NCBI RefSeq assembly: GCF_051622035.1
Contig: NC_135362.1
Span: forward strand, 21,537,001-21,601,000
Length of the DNA stretch: 64,000 bases
Direction: 5' to 3'
Source of the DNA: Arctopsyche grandis
Taxonomy: Eukaryota > Arthropoda > Insecta > Trichoptera > Hydropsychidae
Shown here piece after piece: positions 13,244-24,869 of this stretch (positions within the stretch are counted from its first letter, which is position 1; every line of letters starts with the position of its first letter). The notes under the pieces are model-generated. The model saw only the letters and a list, made by a program, of their open reading frames with translations. It had not been told where the DNA came from and did not search any database. Position numbers and translations under genes: made by a program.

Positions 13244-14096
13244 TTTGTAGGACACGTGAGAGAGAGCACTCACTTCAATTTAACAGTCAGTCTCGATGTC
13301 GACACTACAGTCGGCCGTTTAACTTTCTATTTTACTTTATATCTTTAATTATTTATTATTTTAGAACTCGTTGCGAATTATCAGGCGCTTCGTTTATTTT
13401 TATTTTATTTTACTTTTTTGAACGGGTTTCAATATACCAGTATATAGTAGAGCCGTTACGTTTATAAAATAGTTTACAAAATTGGTTATACTATGTTTAT
13501 ATATAATTTCTAATAGTTAATGTTCATAAAAATATATCAATATATATTAAATAAATATATATATGTATAAATTAGTTTTTTTTTTGTTTTTCAATTATTA
13601 TTATTATTATATCGAATATTAGAATTTTGTTTTTGTTTACCTTATAGGGGTGAACTTTTTCTCGTAAATATATATATAATATGCATATATGTTAAACACT
13701 AGGTTGGATGATATCACACGCGGTTTCCTCGATGTATCGACAAGTCTCGGTCAGGCGTATTGCATATGGCAAACGAAGACTAGACGGTGTGTGCGGGGCA
13801 GGGGGGCGCCTTAAGCGTCAAGCAACCAATAACTATATGATCCAGGGGGGAAGAAGATGCACGCCCAAGAAGCAGGTGAGGGTGTGGGCCTGGTGGGAGC
13901 TGGTCGTCCGGCTGAAAGCACACGCGGCAATGGTAAGTAGTCCGGGTCGATAGCGGGGTGGTTGAGTGTGTCGGGCACGTAAAAAGCGGTAGCGAGCTGG
14001 CTGGCCTCAAGCTAAGCTGGTGTGTGGTGTGGGCGCTCAGCTCTGCGAACAACAAAACACATAACGTTACTACACCCGGTCACCGGCAAGCCTAAT

Positions 14097-14351
14097 CTAA
14101 TCCGACTCTCTTTCTAATCCGACAGCCAAACTCAAGCGAACGTAAACAATAACACACAAGCGAGGAGAAAAAGCGTGTCCGAACGGAGGAATAGGACTGG
14201 ACGCCTCTACTTCTTCTATGCTCGTGTCTGTCTTTCCACTGCTGCCTCTGCTGCTGCTGCTGCTGCTGCTGCTACCGCCTGTTCTGTTCTCTTTCTTTCT
14301 ATTGTACACTACGGGGGCTGTAAGCGGTAAATAATAGAAATAGCCAAACAT
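14097..14351 (-). other. Possible upstream ORF with a poly-Ser tract in the mbl 5' UTR
   Basis: An ATG at 14351 opens an 84-codon frame (MFGYFYYLPLTAPVV...). It includes a run of eight Ser residues (GGSSSSSSSSRG) encoded by the CAG/AGC tract. It is out of frame with muscleblind and would lie in the proposed 5' UTR. If the exon extends to 14398, this is the first ATG-initiated frame of that length and could damp translation of the main frame. There is no sign that the peptide itself is conserved; the low-complexity core may be coincidental. Confidence 0.25.
14248..14273 (-). repeat. (CAG)8 trinucleotide repeat on the mbl sense strand (CTG on plus)
   Basis: Eight uninterrupted CTG units on the plus strand (14248-14271), preceded by CTGCTGCCT. 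In the orientation of mbl this is CAG. It lies in the GC-rich region just upstream of the coding exon, probably in the 5' UTR. Expanded CUG RNA is the classic ligand of MBNL proteins, so only an antisense transcript of this locus would carry that ligand. Confidence 0.9.
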
Positions 14352-14398
14352 TCAATGAGCCTCTCCTTCGAGGGTCCTGTTCAATTTATCTCAAGTAT

Positions 14399-14415
14399 CT
14401 GTAAGGAAAACGATT
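14399..14415 (-). promoter_or_regulatory. Candidate 3' splice site of the mbl coding exon
   Basis: Read on the minus strand the sequence is ATCGTTTTCCTTACAG followed by ATACTTGAG. The tract TTTTCCTTACAG matches the metazoan acceptor consensus. Chosen by eye as the strongest acceptor within 1.5 kb of the start codon. Confidence 0.45.
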
Positions 14416-16603
14416 AATCGACCGCAGCGTGAAGAAGCATTAATTTGTGTGAATTGGGGAGGGGGAGGGACAGTTTAGTTTCAAGACCATTTCTTTGTTT
14501 TTTTCAAATCAAGACCAATTCTGAATGAAATGTGCATTCGTCATACATACATTCGCCGAAAATGGCATTTATATTATTTTATTTTATTAATTTTTCATCT
14601 TTTTTTTCAAAATTCTCAATTTTAGCAGATCAGAAAAAAGTCAAATTCTGTATGTGAAATGTTCTTTCAAATTCAAATTTGGATGTGATCAACATGAAAG
14701 AAAGTCGTTTTCCTAAGACATTTATTAAAACATTAAGTATTTTGGTCTTATAACTTAATCGTCCCATCAACGTCAACTTCAAATTGTAAGATGTGTCTAT
14801 TTTGGTCTGAAAGTTGATGTATACAAATTATTACAAAATGGAATCTTACGTTTAAAGTTAAATCTTAAACTTTCACAATCCATGAACTTCTACATTACAT
14901 AAACATATTTCGTACAAGCACAAATTTTATATGAAAGCAAATTTTGTTCAGGATTGTCAAAGTTTGAGATCGATTTGAGGCACTATCACCATTAAGTTTA
15001 TGATATATAAATATTACAATGAACGTTGGTTAGTATTACAAGACAATGGAAGCATAAAATCGATAGAAATACAATTGCCTATGCCATCTTTCTAACTAGA
15101 AAACTGGGGCTATTTGTATTTGTGAAAGAACATTTATGTTAATTTAATTTTGAAAAGTAATTAGATAATTGGGCCTGTGTTTCTCTCCCTGTTTGCAAAT
15201 GGACGTCGGCCTTCATAACTGTAACAAGTCACGAAGGTTCAACCTCGTTTATGCGGAAACTTGAACTTTACACAACGCGTTAATTTTTTTCGGTTCATAA
15301 AACTTGTATAATTTACAACGTGTGTTCAATGTAAAAGGAAAATGAAAATATTTATTGTTACTTTTTTATTTTTCATTAAAGGAGAATCTTGTCAACAATT
15401 TTGTACATTTTTTTACGAATATGTACCTGGTAAGGTACGTGAGCCAGGAAGCACGAAAGCGGAGCGCGATTCAAATTATATTTAGCGACCTATATCTTGG
15501 CAGACTCGAGAATTCAAATAAGAAACAGAAGCTTAACTCTCCGCGCCATAATCTTCGGTTCGTTAATCTGTACGAAAATCGTTAACGCACACGCATATGT
15601 AGCATATACATACATACAATACGATCAAGAAGAAACGAGTAACTTTTACATATAAAATATTACGAGATACATATATATATATATGCGTTTATATCGAAGG
15701 AAGTGATGATAGCAGTGTTGGTATGCAGAACAGCATAGCCCACGGGGATAGAAAAAATTTATGCATTTAGAACCAAGTTATATAAGAAGAATCGAGGGGG
15801 GAAAACTACACGAATGCGTCACAAAACCAAACGCGATCCTGAAACGATGCCAGGCGAACGCCACGAAAAATGTTTCCTAGTCTAAAATAAAATACAAAAA
15901 TAATAAAAGAAATGAAAATGGACGTTTTCAACGGCATTCATAAAAACAAACTTATTTATTTGCGTAGTGTATAACCCAGTTTAAATATAACACGCTAATG
16001 TGTAAAAATAAACGCGTATAATATCCAAGTGAAAGAGCAGAGTGTCTCGGGGACGCCGACGCGTGCGAGAGCGACGCCAAACGGGAAGAAGAAGCTGCGT
16101 GGAGTCCCACCTGGTCGAACCGGGAAACCCGACACCTATCGGAAATATTTGCTCTCGTGTGTTGTGAAAATTAAGAACAGCCTCGGCGTATCGTCGTCGA
16201 AATTCCAAGAATTTGACAAAACCGGACGGCTCCGATTTACGTAGTAGTAACTCACGTCTTCTCGTAATTGACACCGCGATCCGTCACTTTGCCGCGATGA
16301 CACTAGCGTACGCTTGTTAATGCGTTGATTCGTCTACGTTTTCAGCCTTTACAACAATACACACTTTGCATTGTGATGAGAGCATATTGTTGTCACTCGT
16401 ATTTACATTTTTAAATCGTCAAGGAGATTGATGAACTGTACACAAATACATACATACATACATATGTATGCACTCAAGTATATTCACAATTAATATAAAA
16501 TGTAAAACTCCATGCAAAAAGTAGACAAGCTAAATGTACATAGCAGTACATATGATAAAATGATGATCGAATTCAGGACGGGCCTATCATATGTACAAAT
16601 GTG
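14416..16603. other. Non-coding DNA upstream of the mbl exon
   Basis: AT-rich intronic-type sequence. A GC-richer patch lies at about 16030-16330, and an ACATACATACATATGTATG tract at about 16447-16469. Nothing coding is supportable. Confidence 0.5.
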
Positions 16604-17150
16604 TGCAATGCACACAGGCAGCCAAAATATTAAGGCGGCCGAAAGAAATGAGTCGAAAAAATTATATTCCTTAAAAATACGAAACAAGACATCGTAATTT
16701 TAAAATGCATGTAGGTTGTCTTGTTTTATAACTTGTGGATTGCCGTTGGAAGTTGCAACTTGTAACATACCCGAACTATAATTCGGAAAAAATAACGGGA
16801 TAGGTCTTTGATAACTTTGGCCTGCATACATCTAGGTCTTTTATGTTCTATTATCTGGCAGATGTATTTCTACAAGGATGTTGAGTATTGTTTGGTCATC
16901 GAAAGAACAATGTCCTAGATGTAGAATTGAGGGTAAAAACACTATATTTTCATGCATGAAATTGAAAACGTCCAGTCTCTCTTGTGATCTGGTCCTGTTC
17001 AGAAGTAAATGTTTTGGTTTCTGTCTGTTTTTCTGGTTAATTTTTATTGTGATTAAAATTTTCAACACTATATTTCTCAGAAGATAATATTTTTGCACTA
17101 CTCGCATGCTCTTAATTTTTTTTTAATTTTTATTAATAAGATTTATACAA
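16604..17150. repeat. Unclassified ~550-bp interspersed repeat, copy A
   Basis: It matches 55176-55705 over about 530 bp in the same orientation. Shared blocks include GCACACAGGC, GACCGAAAGAAATGAG versus GGCCGAAAGAAATGAG, ACGAAACAAGACATCGTA, TTGGTCATCGAAAGAACAAT, GTCCTAGATGT and TGGTCCTGTTC. Frames stay open over the same part in both copies: on the minus strand RLDVFNFMHENIVFLP, LHLGHCSFDDQ and ILNILVEIHL; on the plus strand SSKEQCPRCRIEGKNTIFS. I do not recognise the family. No terminal inverted repeat or target duplication was identified. Confidence 0.75.
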
Positions 17151-17593
17151 ATGATATAGTTCAACAAAATGATCCAATTCGATTACTAGGCTATGAAAAC
17201 AAAGTTTATGCTCGTAATCTGAGGTAGACTATGTTTATGTATACAATAATTATTAATGATATAAACAGATTGATAATAATGAAAGTGATGCTGAAAGCAA
17301 CTATTATTAAAACTGTAAACATTGAGAAGATGCATCATTATCGAGAACAATTTGTATTAAAATAGATAAAATTTTCAATGCAATAGAATTTTCATGCAAA
17401 AACAATTCATTATTCTTGCACGCGGAAAATATCCATATACTTATATTAAATTAAAAAAAGACACCTTCTTCTATTCAAGCATTTTACTCCTAATATTTAC
17501 AAACATCCGAAAATTAGTCAATACGGAAGAGTAAACTACTTGGATCGTATGAAAGCTTTCCTAGCGATAAATGCGACATCAAGAACGCACGTG

Positions 17594-17669
17594 GTCTTGA
17601 CCGGGAATCGAACCTGGGTCTCCCTTCGTCAAGTGCGAAAGGGCGCTCTTACCGCTAAGCTATCAAGAC
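17594..17669 (-). other. tRNA-like sequence, 76 nt, with intact Pol III boxes
   Basis: Read on the minus strand it has a perfect 7-bp acceptor stem (GTCTTGA with TCAAGAC), an A box TAGCTTAGCGG, a D stem GCTT/GAGC and a B box GGTTCGATTCC. The anticodon arm is abnormal: CCCTT/AAGGG encloses 12 nt instead of 7, or a 7-bp stem with a bulged T encloses CACTTGA, which lacks T at position 33. The T stem has one A-C mismatch. A working tRNA is therefore unlikely. It could be a tRNA pseudogene or a free SINE head; no SINE body follows it. Confidence 0.6.
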
Positions 17670-20600
17670 GAATATTCTCTCGATGGCATTTACCCGGCGA
17701 AATGACAACGAAACAATTTCGCAAGAATAATAAATTGCCAGCGTAAAAAACCATAACACTAACTAGCAAGGGACACACTGATAATAGTTTTAATTAGAAG
17801 TACGCGAAGAGTTTCATATCGAACCTACACATGTACATAGTACATATATGTAACACGTAAGCGAGTAAAGTCGTCGTTGAACATGTAATATAACTGCCAA
17901 AACAGATACGACAGCTGCGGCAGATGATGAATCGAGTACGGCCCTACCACGTGTACGGAGAAAATATTTATGTGGGTGTATTAAAGCATTATTAATTACT
18001 GGAATGGGCACTCGACAAAGCTCGATTACAAGTAGAGACGTCCGCCTTACGAGCAGGAAGTTATCATCCGACGAGACTTTGATGTTTATTTTTGTCAATT
18101 TGGGATTCCATAAAAAAAATACACTCGATAAAATCGGCCTTTATTGGGCGTGACAAATTAAGTTTTAGCGAAAATAATAATTATTGAACGGAGACAATTT
18201 TCGCACACCTATGCAAGTTAAATTATATGACATTTGAACTTTTACACGAAGATAAGCACACCATGTGTAACATATATAAATATAATATAATGTCACGCAT
18301 AAACCGCATAAAGTTATCGCAAAATAACACACTTGAAATAATTAATTAAGATTATTTCCGTTTTTAAATAGAAAACACGAGATGATTATGGTAAAACGTG
18401 ACGTTGTGATTTATGTACAAATTAAAATTCGTAAAATGAGATTTAATAAATAAAAAAAAACCTATTTCAGAGAATGTAAATGTAAAAATGCCAGATTTAT
18501 ATATCAAGGCTGTGTGATTTTAGTAACACGATTTCAAATGTTAACGGGTTACTTTTTCACTTGCGATTACGATACCGTTTTTGATCATTACAATATAATG
18601 ATATTTTTGCAATGACAGAAATTTTCAAATTTTTTTACGACCGATTGTGATTGGAATAAAGTTTTCGATAACACACTTCATCCGCATATATAGTATGTGT
18701 AATATGTATGTACATACTTTTATGTGCGTTCAAAGAAAATTACTCGGGGAAAACTTTTATTTCGGTAATTCTATTGGAACTTTGATTTGGAATCGAATTG
18801 AACCGTGAGCGCTTCCGCATCTTTCTTTCCTTTTTAGCGTATCTCTTATGTACACACACTACGATGAAATTGTTTTAAAGGCTTTATTGAGCAAAACAAA
18901 GTTGCAAAATAAAATCAATGGACCTCAAAGGGACGACAAAATCGACTTTTACAAATACACACACGTAAATATTACTACCTATATATATAGGAATGAAGTT
19001 GATCGCATCGAATCCACACGTCAATAGCTTCGACGTCAGTATCAATCTGAAAATGGCTGTCACCGTGTTGTTATTCCAAGAAGCCACAAACATCCCCCAT
19101 ATCGGGTATGAGGTAGTCAAGTGTCCAGTGGCTGTTTGACGGAGGAACGCCAGGCGTCCGGAAATTGGAAAGGGGCTTGTGTGGAGCTCGATGGGCATTA
19201 TCGGCGAATGCTCAATCTGGGTTGACTACAATGGTTCTCTTTGCAACGACGTTCGCGATTCTACACTGTCGTGTGGAAATGACCATTTTCGACGTTAATA
19301 TATGTATAAGAGTTTCAAAGGCAATGTGACTTTCATAAAATTATGTATGAATACGTACTGTAATATTTGTATTACATAGACTGTATCGATTGAAAATGTG
19401 TTGCACATTATTTCAAACTACAAACATATGAACCGTCTTTACACAATAGCTTTCCTCAATTTAAAAATCTTTTCGATTCAAGATTTAAAAAAAATGAGTA
19501 AAAAGAGCAATATGAATTTCAATGCAATCTACATATGTATGTAGTTGTTATTTTTTTCGACAATAATCTAGTTTTTGGCATAAATAAGTCGACTTGTTCA
19601 TTAACGAGCTCCGTCACAGCGTTTGCTTCAAATAAATCTATTTGATTAACATTATTTTACAATTCATAATTGCATATAGTGTACGTGAAATTAGTGATAA
19701 TTATAATATAATTGGTATCATAAAACTCGTGAAAATTAAATGATATAATAAAATTATGAAAATACGTAGATAATTGTCCAAATGCGTTGAAAATTTTGTT
19801 TAAAATACTGCATTTAAAGAATCATCAGAGGAGGGCTCCCTTTATGAGCAATTAATTGGCGATAAACTCGAATAACATCCAAAATTTATCACCAAGATTC
19901 GTCCGTATATATAAAGGCCGTTACATCAAAGTAAAACGAATTTTCTTAATTTAAAAATACGAGGGGTGAATAATTAAAGGGAAAACGGCAAGATAAATAA
20001 GGTAGGAAATTCAAAGGCGAGCCGAGAGTGAAAAACTACATTACAATGTGTAAGAAGAGGGGTATTTTTTTTACCCTGGCACATTTATCCGTCAAGTGAT
20101 CCTAGCTAGGCAGTGAGGAAGGAAGGTGAGAGGGCCGTTGAAAGGGTAACAGCTGGCGGCTACAGCAAATGAAGCGATTCTACAAAAGCGTGAAAAGCCA
20201 AGAAATCGCGCGCGAAATGTATGCGCGAGTGTTCATATTCCTAGTGAATGATATTTGACGTTTTGGGTAATTAGTACGACGCAAAGTCGGACCGAAAGAC
20301 AGAAAACGCTCGACGAAATAAATCGAAATGAAAAATTAATTTATATGTGAAAGAAAAACGAGTGATTTTTCGTCGAGGTAAATAAATCGGTGGATAAAAG
20401 ACGAAATATATAAAAACGTAGAGAGGAGGCGTCGTCAAGTCGGCAGTTGACGTTTAATCGAATTCACCGACCGCTTTTGGACAAAAAGTAGAAGTCTGGA
20501 GTTGGCCAGGGCCGGAGCGAGTAATTTGAATACCAAAACGCTCTATCGGGAGACAACGCCATTGTTCAAATTTCACGGTTGCAGGATCGCAAAGAATGAA

Positions 20601-21597
20601 CGAAAATCAAGACAGCGTCACTGGCACCCAGTTTTTACGGTGCATGAGCGCCGGAGATGCGTGGGATAATCGCTATATTGTACTCGCACACAATTAGCAT
20701 TGTTTCCTTTGCTCTATTTGAAAATTCCTCTATCAAGGATAATTCTCCTATAATATTGACGGCAAAAAAAAACTTTTTTCAACGGTGAAGAAAAACAAAA
20801 TTAGCTTTTCACACAGCAATATTTTTCAAATGAAGTTATCGCGAGACTGGGAGGAGGTCCAAAATTTACGCCTCATTTGGATCGTACGAAACGAGCCGAC
20901 CGTCGAGAGTTGCATTTTTAGAGAGGCGAAGAAATTGGCTCCGGTCTGTTTGAAGTTTCGTCGAAATTTCATAATCCCGCCGAGACGACACAATTCGCTT
21001 CCGCGACAATTGTCGAATTCCATGCGCGTAAACAAGCGACCGAAAATAAATCCGCGAGTAATAAAATCCGAAACGTTATATACTTTTTATTGATAAACAC
21101 GAGCTAATTCCGACTCGAGTGCGTAAAGTCCGGCTAATTCAAACCGCGCATTAATCACGGGAATACTTTCGCGAGAGGCCGATATGTATATCAACATCGG
21201 TGATATTTTTGGCAGACATTTACATTGCTGCCAAAGCTCACTTATCGTTTGATCCAGATGAAATTTTGAACCGCGTTATGCGCGTACGCGATACGTGTGC
21301 ATCTATCTATAGAACTTTATTTTTACAACGTTCCGAAAAATCTCCGTATGGATACTCCGGCACTCCAAAACGAACAAAAATTCCAACAAACCAACTCCAT
21401 TACAAAATTCAGCACTTGCATACAAATCACAACATAGCGACAGGGAGAGAACACACACACACACACAACGTATAAATTACAAACCCCTAACTGTGGTTTT
21501 AGTCGTACAAATAAATACCGATAAGCGTTAATTGCCGCGTACAACATACAAATTGGGGTCGGTGAATAGCACTATCGGCACGTTTTGGGCAAAGTGT

Positions 21598-21599
<2 letters not shown>
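17670..21599. other. Non-coding DNA
   Basis: AT-rich sequence with a mildly GC-richer stretch at 20440-20680. The longest open frames (about 100 aa at 20785-21093 plus and 18884-19198 minus) show no family signature and biased composition. No RNA gene or bounded transposon was seen. Confidence 0.5.

Positions 21600-21602
<3 letters not shown>

Positions 21603-21636
<34 letters not shown>
21603..21636. repeat. (TA)n microsatellite
   Basis: About 17 TA units, then ATTATAATATA. Simple sequence. Confidence 0.95.
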
Positions 21637-21641
<5 letters not shown>

Positions 21642-21809
21642 ATAAAAATCGGAAAGGTGCATTCGTACATTGAACAAATTTCAAAGTTGCCGTCGGCAAC
21701 TGAAATTTATCACACAGTCGCGAGGCCACACTGAAGGTCAAGAGACGAAGATAAAAAAAATTAGCAAGCGTTACAATAATGGTAAAGGTAAACATTAAAA
21801 AAGCACACG

Positions 21810-22545
21810 TATTGCTAGAGAGCGATCGTTCGCGATATGAGTGGTGATTTTCACGGCGAAGGGGTTCGGTCCGTCGTGTTAAGTAGGCGGTATGGTATAC
21901 CAGTGCGGTGTAGGAGGATGAGGTCTATTCCAGCGGCGGCAGCAGGCGCATGTTTGAAAATCGCGCTGCAAGAACGGTCCGGGGCGGCCGTGGGGTGGAC
22001 GTTGATCCGAGAGTTCCTCGCGAGTCGCGGAGGGGTGGTGGGTGGTGGGTGGCTGTGTCGAGGACTAGGCTTTCGGCGATCTCGAGCGTGTGTGTGTGTG
22101 CGCGCGCGTGTGCGAGCTTCTAGACACGGTTAGATAGGTACGAGTGCACTTTTCCGAGTTCGCACAATTTACATGTTGTGCGGGCGGGAGTGAGCAGGTC
22201 CGCGCGGGCTCGACGGCACAGCGGACTGGGCCCGAACCACAGAGGGCCTCTGCGCGCGCACTCTCACACACACCACCTCACTCTCGACACACACACACAC
22301 ACCACACTTATTCACTCTCGCTCACACTCGTTTGTGTGTCCCCCCCCCCCCCTCTGGCCCTCCTCCGCCGTCGACTGCCTCCCTCCCTCCCTCCCCCCGC
22401 CTCCCACCCGCCAATACACCCGCGCACAAGCCAGGGCAGTCCAACGCTTGGTCGGTTGCAACTTTCCAATGCTCTTGGTGACAACAACTGTGTCCGAAAT
22501 TTTCCACGCATAGAGCCTGGCCATTCGGAATACTGCTGGTAGAAA
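21810..22545. other. GC/CpG-rich island, candidate alternative promoter or 5' exon
   Basis: This is one of the most GC-rich blocks in the window. It holds GT/GC alternating sequence at 22089-22112, CA-rich tracts at 22260-22345, a run of 13 C (22340-22352) and (CCTC)n-rich polypyrimidine to about 22410. Open frames run through it on both strands, but they are low-complexity (His/Thr/Ser or Gly/Arg) and not gene-like. It stands about 7.5 kb upstream of the mbl exon, so an alternative mbl first exon or promoter on the minus strand is possible. This is inference from composition only. Confidence 0.4.
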
Positions 22546-22796
22546 CCTATGTATGTATGTAGTACACCTTGAAGGGCACGTACCGAAATGTCTAGTGTGT
22601 GCCAAGCAGGCTTAGCCCAAAAGGTGCCGTGTTAGAATACGTCGTCTATACACCTACAATTGACCGACGAATTTCATGTATTCACCGGTGAACGTAAATG
22701 AAAAAAATTATATATGTTCGCGGATTAGATAACTATATGTATGTGGTTACTATTCCTAAAAACGTTAACCTAGATTGAATTGTAAATAATCGCTGC
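22546..22796. other. Short AT-rich spacer
   Basis: ATGTATGTATGT microsatellite at 22549-22560. No other feature supported. Confidence 0.5.
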
Positions 22797-22987
22797 GCTA
22801 CAAATGGTTGCAAACCACGTGGCCGCATGCTCATTTCATACTTTTGCCATTTTAAACTTGCCAGAAAGATCCAACTCCATTTTAAGAATTGCCAATCATC
22901 AATGTACATCGAAATATCTCGTCTTTCGTACATGCTGAAATTCAAACAGTCAAAATTCAAACCGCGTGGTTTGCAGCCATTTGTAGC
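22797..22987. mobile_element. Foldback/MITE-like element with 26-bp inverted ends
   Basis: Left end 22797-22822 (GCTACAAATGG...AAACCACGTGG) and right end 22962-22987 are inverted copies with two differences in 26 bp. The interior carries GCCAGAAAGATCCAACTCCA (22860-22879), which recurs inside a different foldback element at about 54978. No clear target-site duplication was seen. Confidence 0.7.
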
Positions 22988-24608
22988 AAAGCCACCACGC
23001 TGTAATATGTATGTACATAGATTTTAGTAAAAAAAATGACGGAACTTTCATGACTTTCCGTGATGTTATGAATATAGCTTTTAACGAGTGTTATTTAAAT
23101 TATTTTTTTATTTTTTTTAATTCGATTTATAATTAAAGTGTATTTATTTTTGTGTGATTATTTTAGTTAACATTTGCTGTGCTTGTATTTATTCGTATTA
23201 TAGTAACTCGTACACACAATTCACTATGATATATTACAGAATAAAACTATTATCAGTGATTACGAATTTAATTCATGTTTCAATGATTTAAATGAATTTA
23301 TTGTCCTTTCCAAAATCACCTGTTGAAATATCAACGGGCACAACAATAGTATGTAAAATAAAATAATTTGATAAATTTATGATTATCTTTTTCTAATTTG
23401 TAATGTTTTATTAATTAATACATTTTTTTTGTTTTATAAAGATTTATAGAAAAAAATAATAATAATAATAAACGGGTACGATTTATCGGCCCGGCAAATA
23501 AAAATAATGCCCCTCTCTAAAATAGTTCGCACGACAGATTCAGTTTTCGCCTGGCAAGTCAAACGTGAAATAGGTTGCCAGTAAAAACTATGTAGATTCA
23601 CCAATTTTATTAAAGTAAATCCGCTAATAAATGTAAATTCAATAATCTATTTAAAAAATTATAAATTTTAATTAATTATAAATAAAATCGTTGAATTGCA
23701 CGTTGTATTTTGATGTGTTGTGGCCAAAACCGATTGTTTCTTCTGTCACATACATTTTTTTATTATTAAATTGATTTTTTTTGTATGAAATTGATAAAAA
23801 ACCGTACGAATGTACTAACTTTTTATTTGTTGGCAAAAAATGTCGATCTTACTAAAATCGTTCAAGTTGGAGTCGGAGTCGAAGTCGGTAAATTTTTAAA
23901 AGTTCCCGTCGTTATTTTAATTATAAATGTAGTCGATAACTTTCTTGGATATCTATTTGTATTTTAAATGCAAAATGTGCTGAAAAAATATACGAAAATC
24001 TACCGAATGATTTTTTTTTATTTTCATAATAAAGAGTGTAAAATTTTGCGCAAAGATGAAAAGTGATACATACCCATTTTCAAAATCTACCGTTTTTGTC
24101 GCCTAACAACTTTTCATCTAGCGAAACTGCTTTTAAATGATGTGGTAAATATATGTATTAAAACATATTTTGACATTATGTGCGTTAATTCGTACAAAGG
24201 ATACATATTATACATACTTACATAGATCGTTGAAGCGAAAAAATGCTGTCTTTAAATCCGAGATTATGTCTCGCATTAGAATAATAATAATTAAGTCGCT
24301 GAATAGAATAATATTGACATTTTATAACAACAATAATTAGATGACCTGGTAGTTTAGCATAGCAAGCGAATCGACTTCTGCCCGGAAATTTTTCTATAAA
24401 TATCGTGAAAGACGATATGAAACATTTGGAACACAAGAAAATGTGTTCTTTGATGAAAAAAAAAAAAAACGATATCACCTAAATGTAAAATAATCAAACG
24501 GTTGCATTATTCATTCTATATTTGACAGTTAAGTCGGGCGACGAGTTGTAAGTTGTAGATCACCCATTTCCATAAATAAAATTTTAAAAATATATTTAAG
24601 CGATCATA
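22988..24608. other. AT-rich DNA with a fragment of the GGAGTC-type repeat at 23683-23910
   Basis: The stretch 23683-23910 shares ATAAATAAAATCGTTGAATT, CCAAAACCGATTGTTT, TTGGCAA and ATCGTTCAAG(T/G)TGGAGTCGG with 60855-61240, the interior of the foldback element at 60326-61415. It is an end-less relative of that element. The remainder is simple AT-rich DNA including (AAT)n near 23456. Confidence 0.55.
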
Positions 24609-24867
24609 TGAGCCGCTATATTTGAAAGTGGCGTGAAATCATTTTTCTTCATTTCGAGAAATATTTCGCAAAACAATAAATATAATGATTTGCGTTTAAC
24701 ACTATTTAAAAATACTGGTGGCCTGTAATACGTTTATTCTGCTTTTCCGTGATTCTGGACATATCGAATTAAAATAAGTGATAACAATTAGTGAATTAAG
24801 TCAAACCGTAAAATTTTTTTTGGAACTGAAAAATAAGACTTCCACCACTTTCAAATATAACAGCTCA
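24609..24867 (-). mobile_element. TA-flanked MITE, copy 1
   Basis: 259 bp starting TGAGCCGCTATATTTGAAAG and ending with the inverted counterpart CTTTCAAATATAACAGCTCA, with TA directly outside each end (24607-24608 and 24868-24869). It is the reverse orientation of copies at 40631-41392 and 60058-60300, sharing GTTTAACACTATTTAAAAAT, GGTGGCCTGTAATACG and TTCTGCTTTTCCG. Terminal repeats of ~24 bp plus a TA duplication are typical of Tc1/mariner-derived MITEs. Confidence 0.85.
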
Positions 24868-24869
24868 TA

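Larger units (their letters stand above)
13058..14398 (-). other. mbl: Probable full extent of the mbl coding exon, with ~1.15 kb of 5' UTR
   Basis: On the minus strand, the best acceptor upstream of the start codon is TCGTTTTCCTTACAG, with its AG at 14400-14399. It has a clean pyrimidine tract, and an AT-rich TTAAT-type branch region precedes it. Using it gives an exon from 14398 to the donor at 13058 (about 1,341 nt: ~1,155 nt untranslated and 186 nt coding). The raised GC content stays within about 13.1-14.35 kb, which fits an exon rather than intron. Other weaker AGs exist closer to the ATG, for example after the CTTCTTCCCCCC tract near 13.85 kb, so the 5' boundary is inferred. RNA evidence would be needed to fix it. 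Confidence 0.45.

Noticed and set aside
13118..13348. 76-aa plus-strand frame over the mbl exon
   Set aside because: Antisense shadow of the conserved zinc-finger exon.
17594..17669. A working nuclear tRNA gene
   Set aside because: The anticodon loop is the wrong size and the T stem has a mismatch, despite intact promoter boxes.
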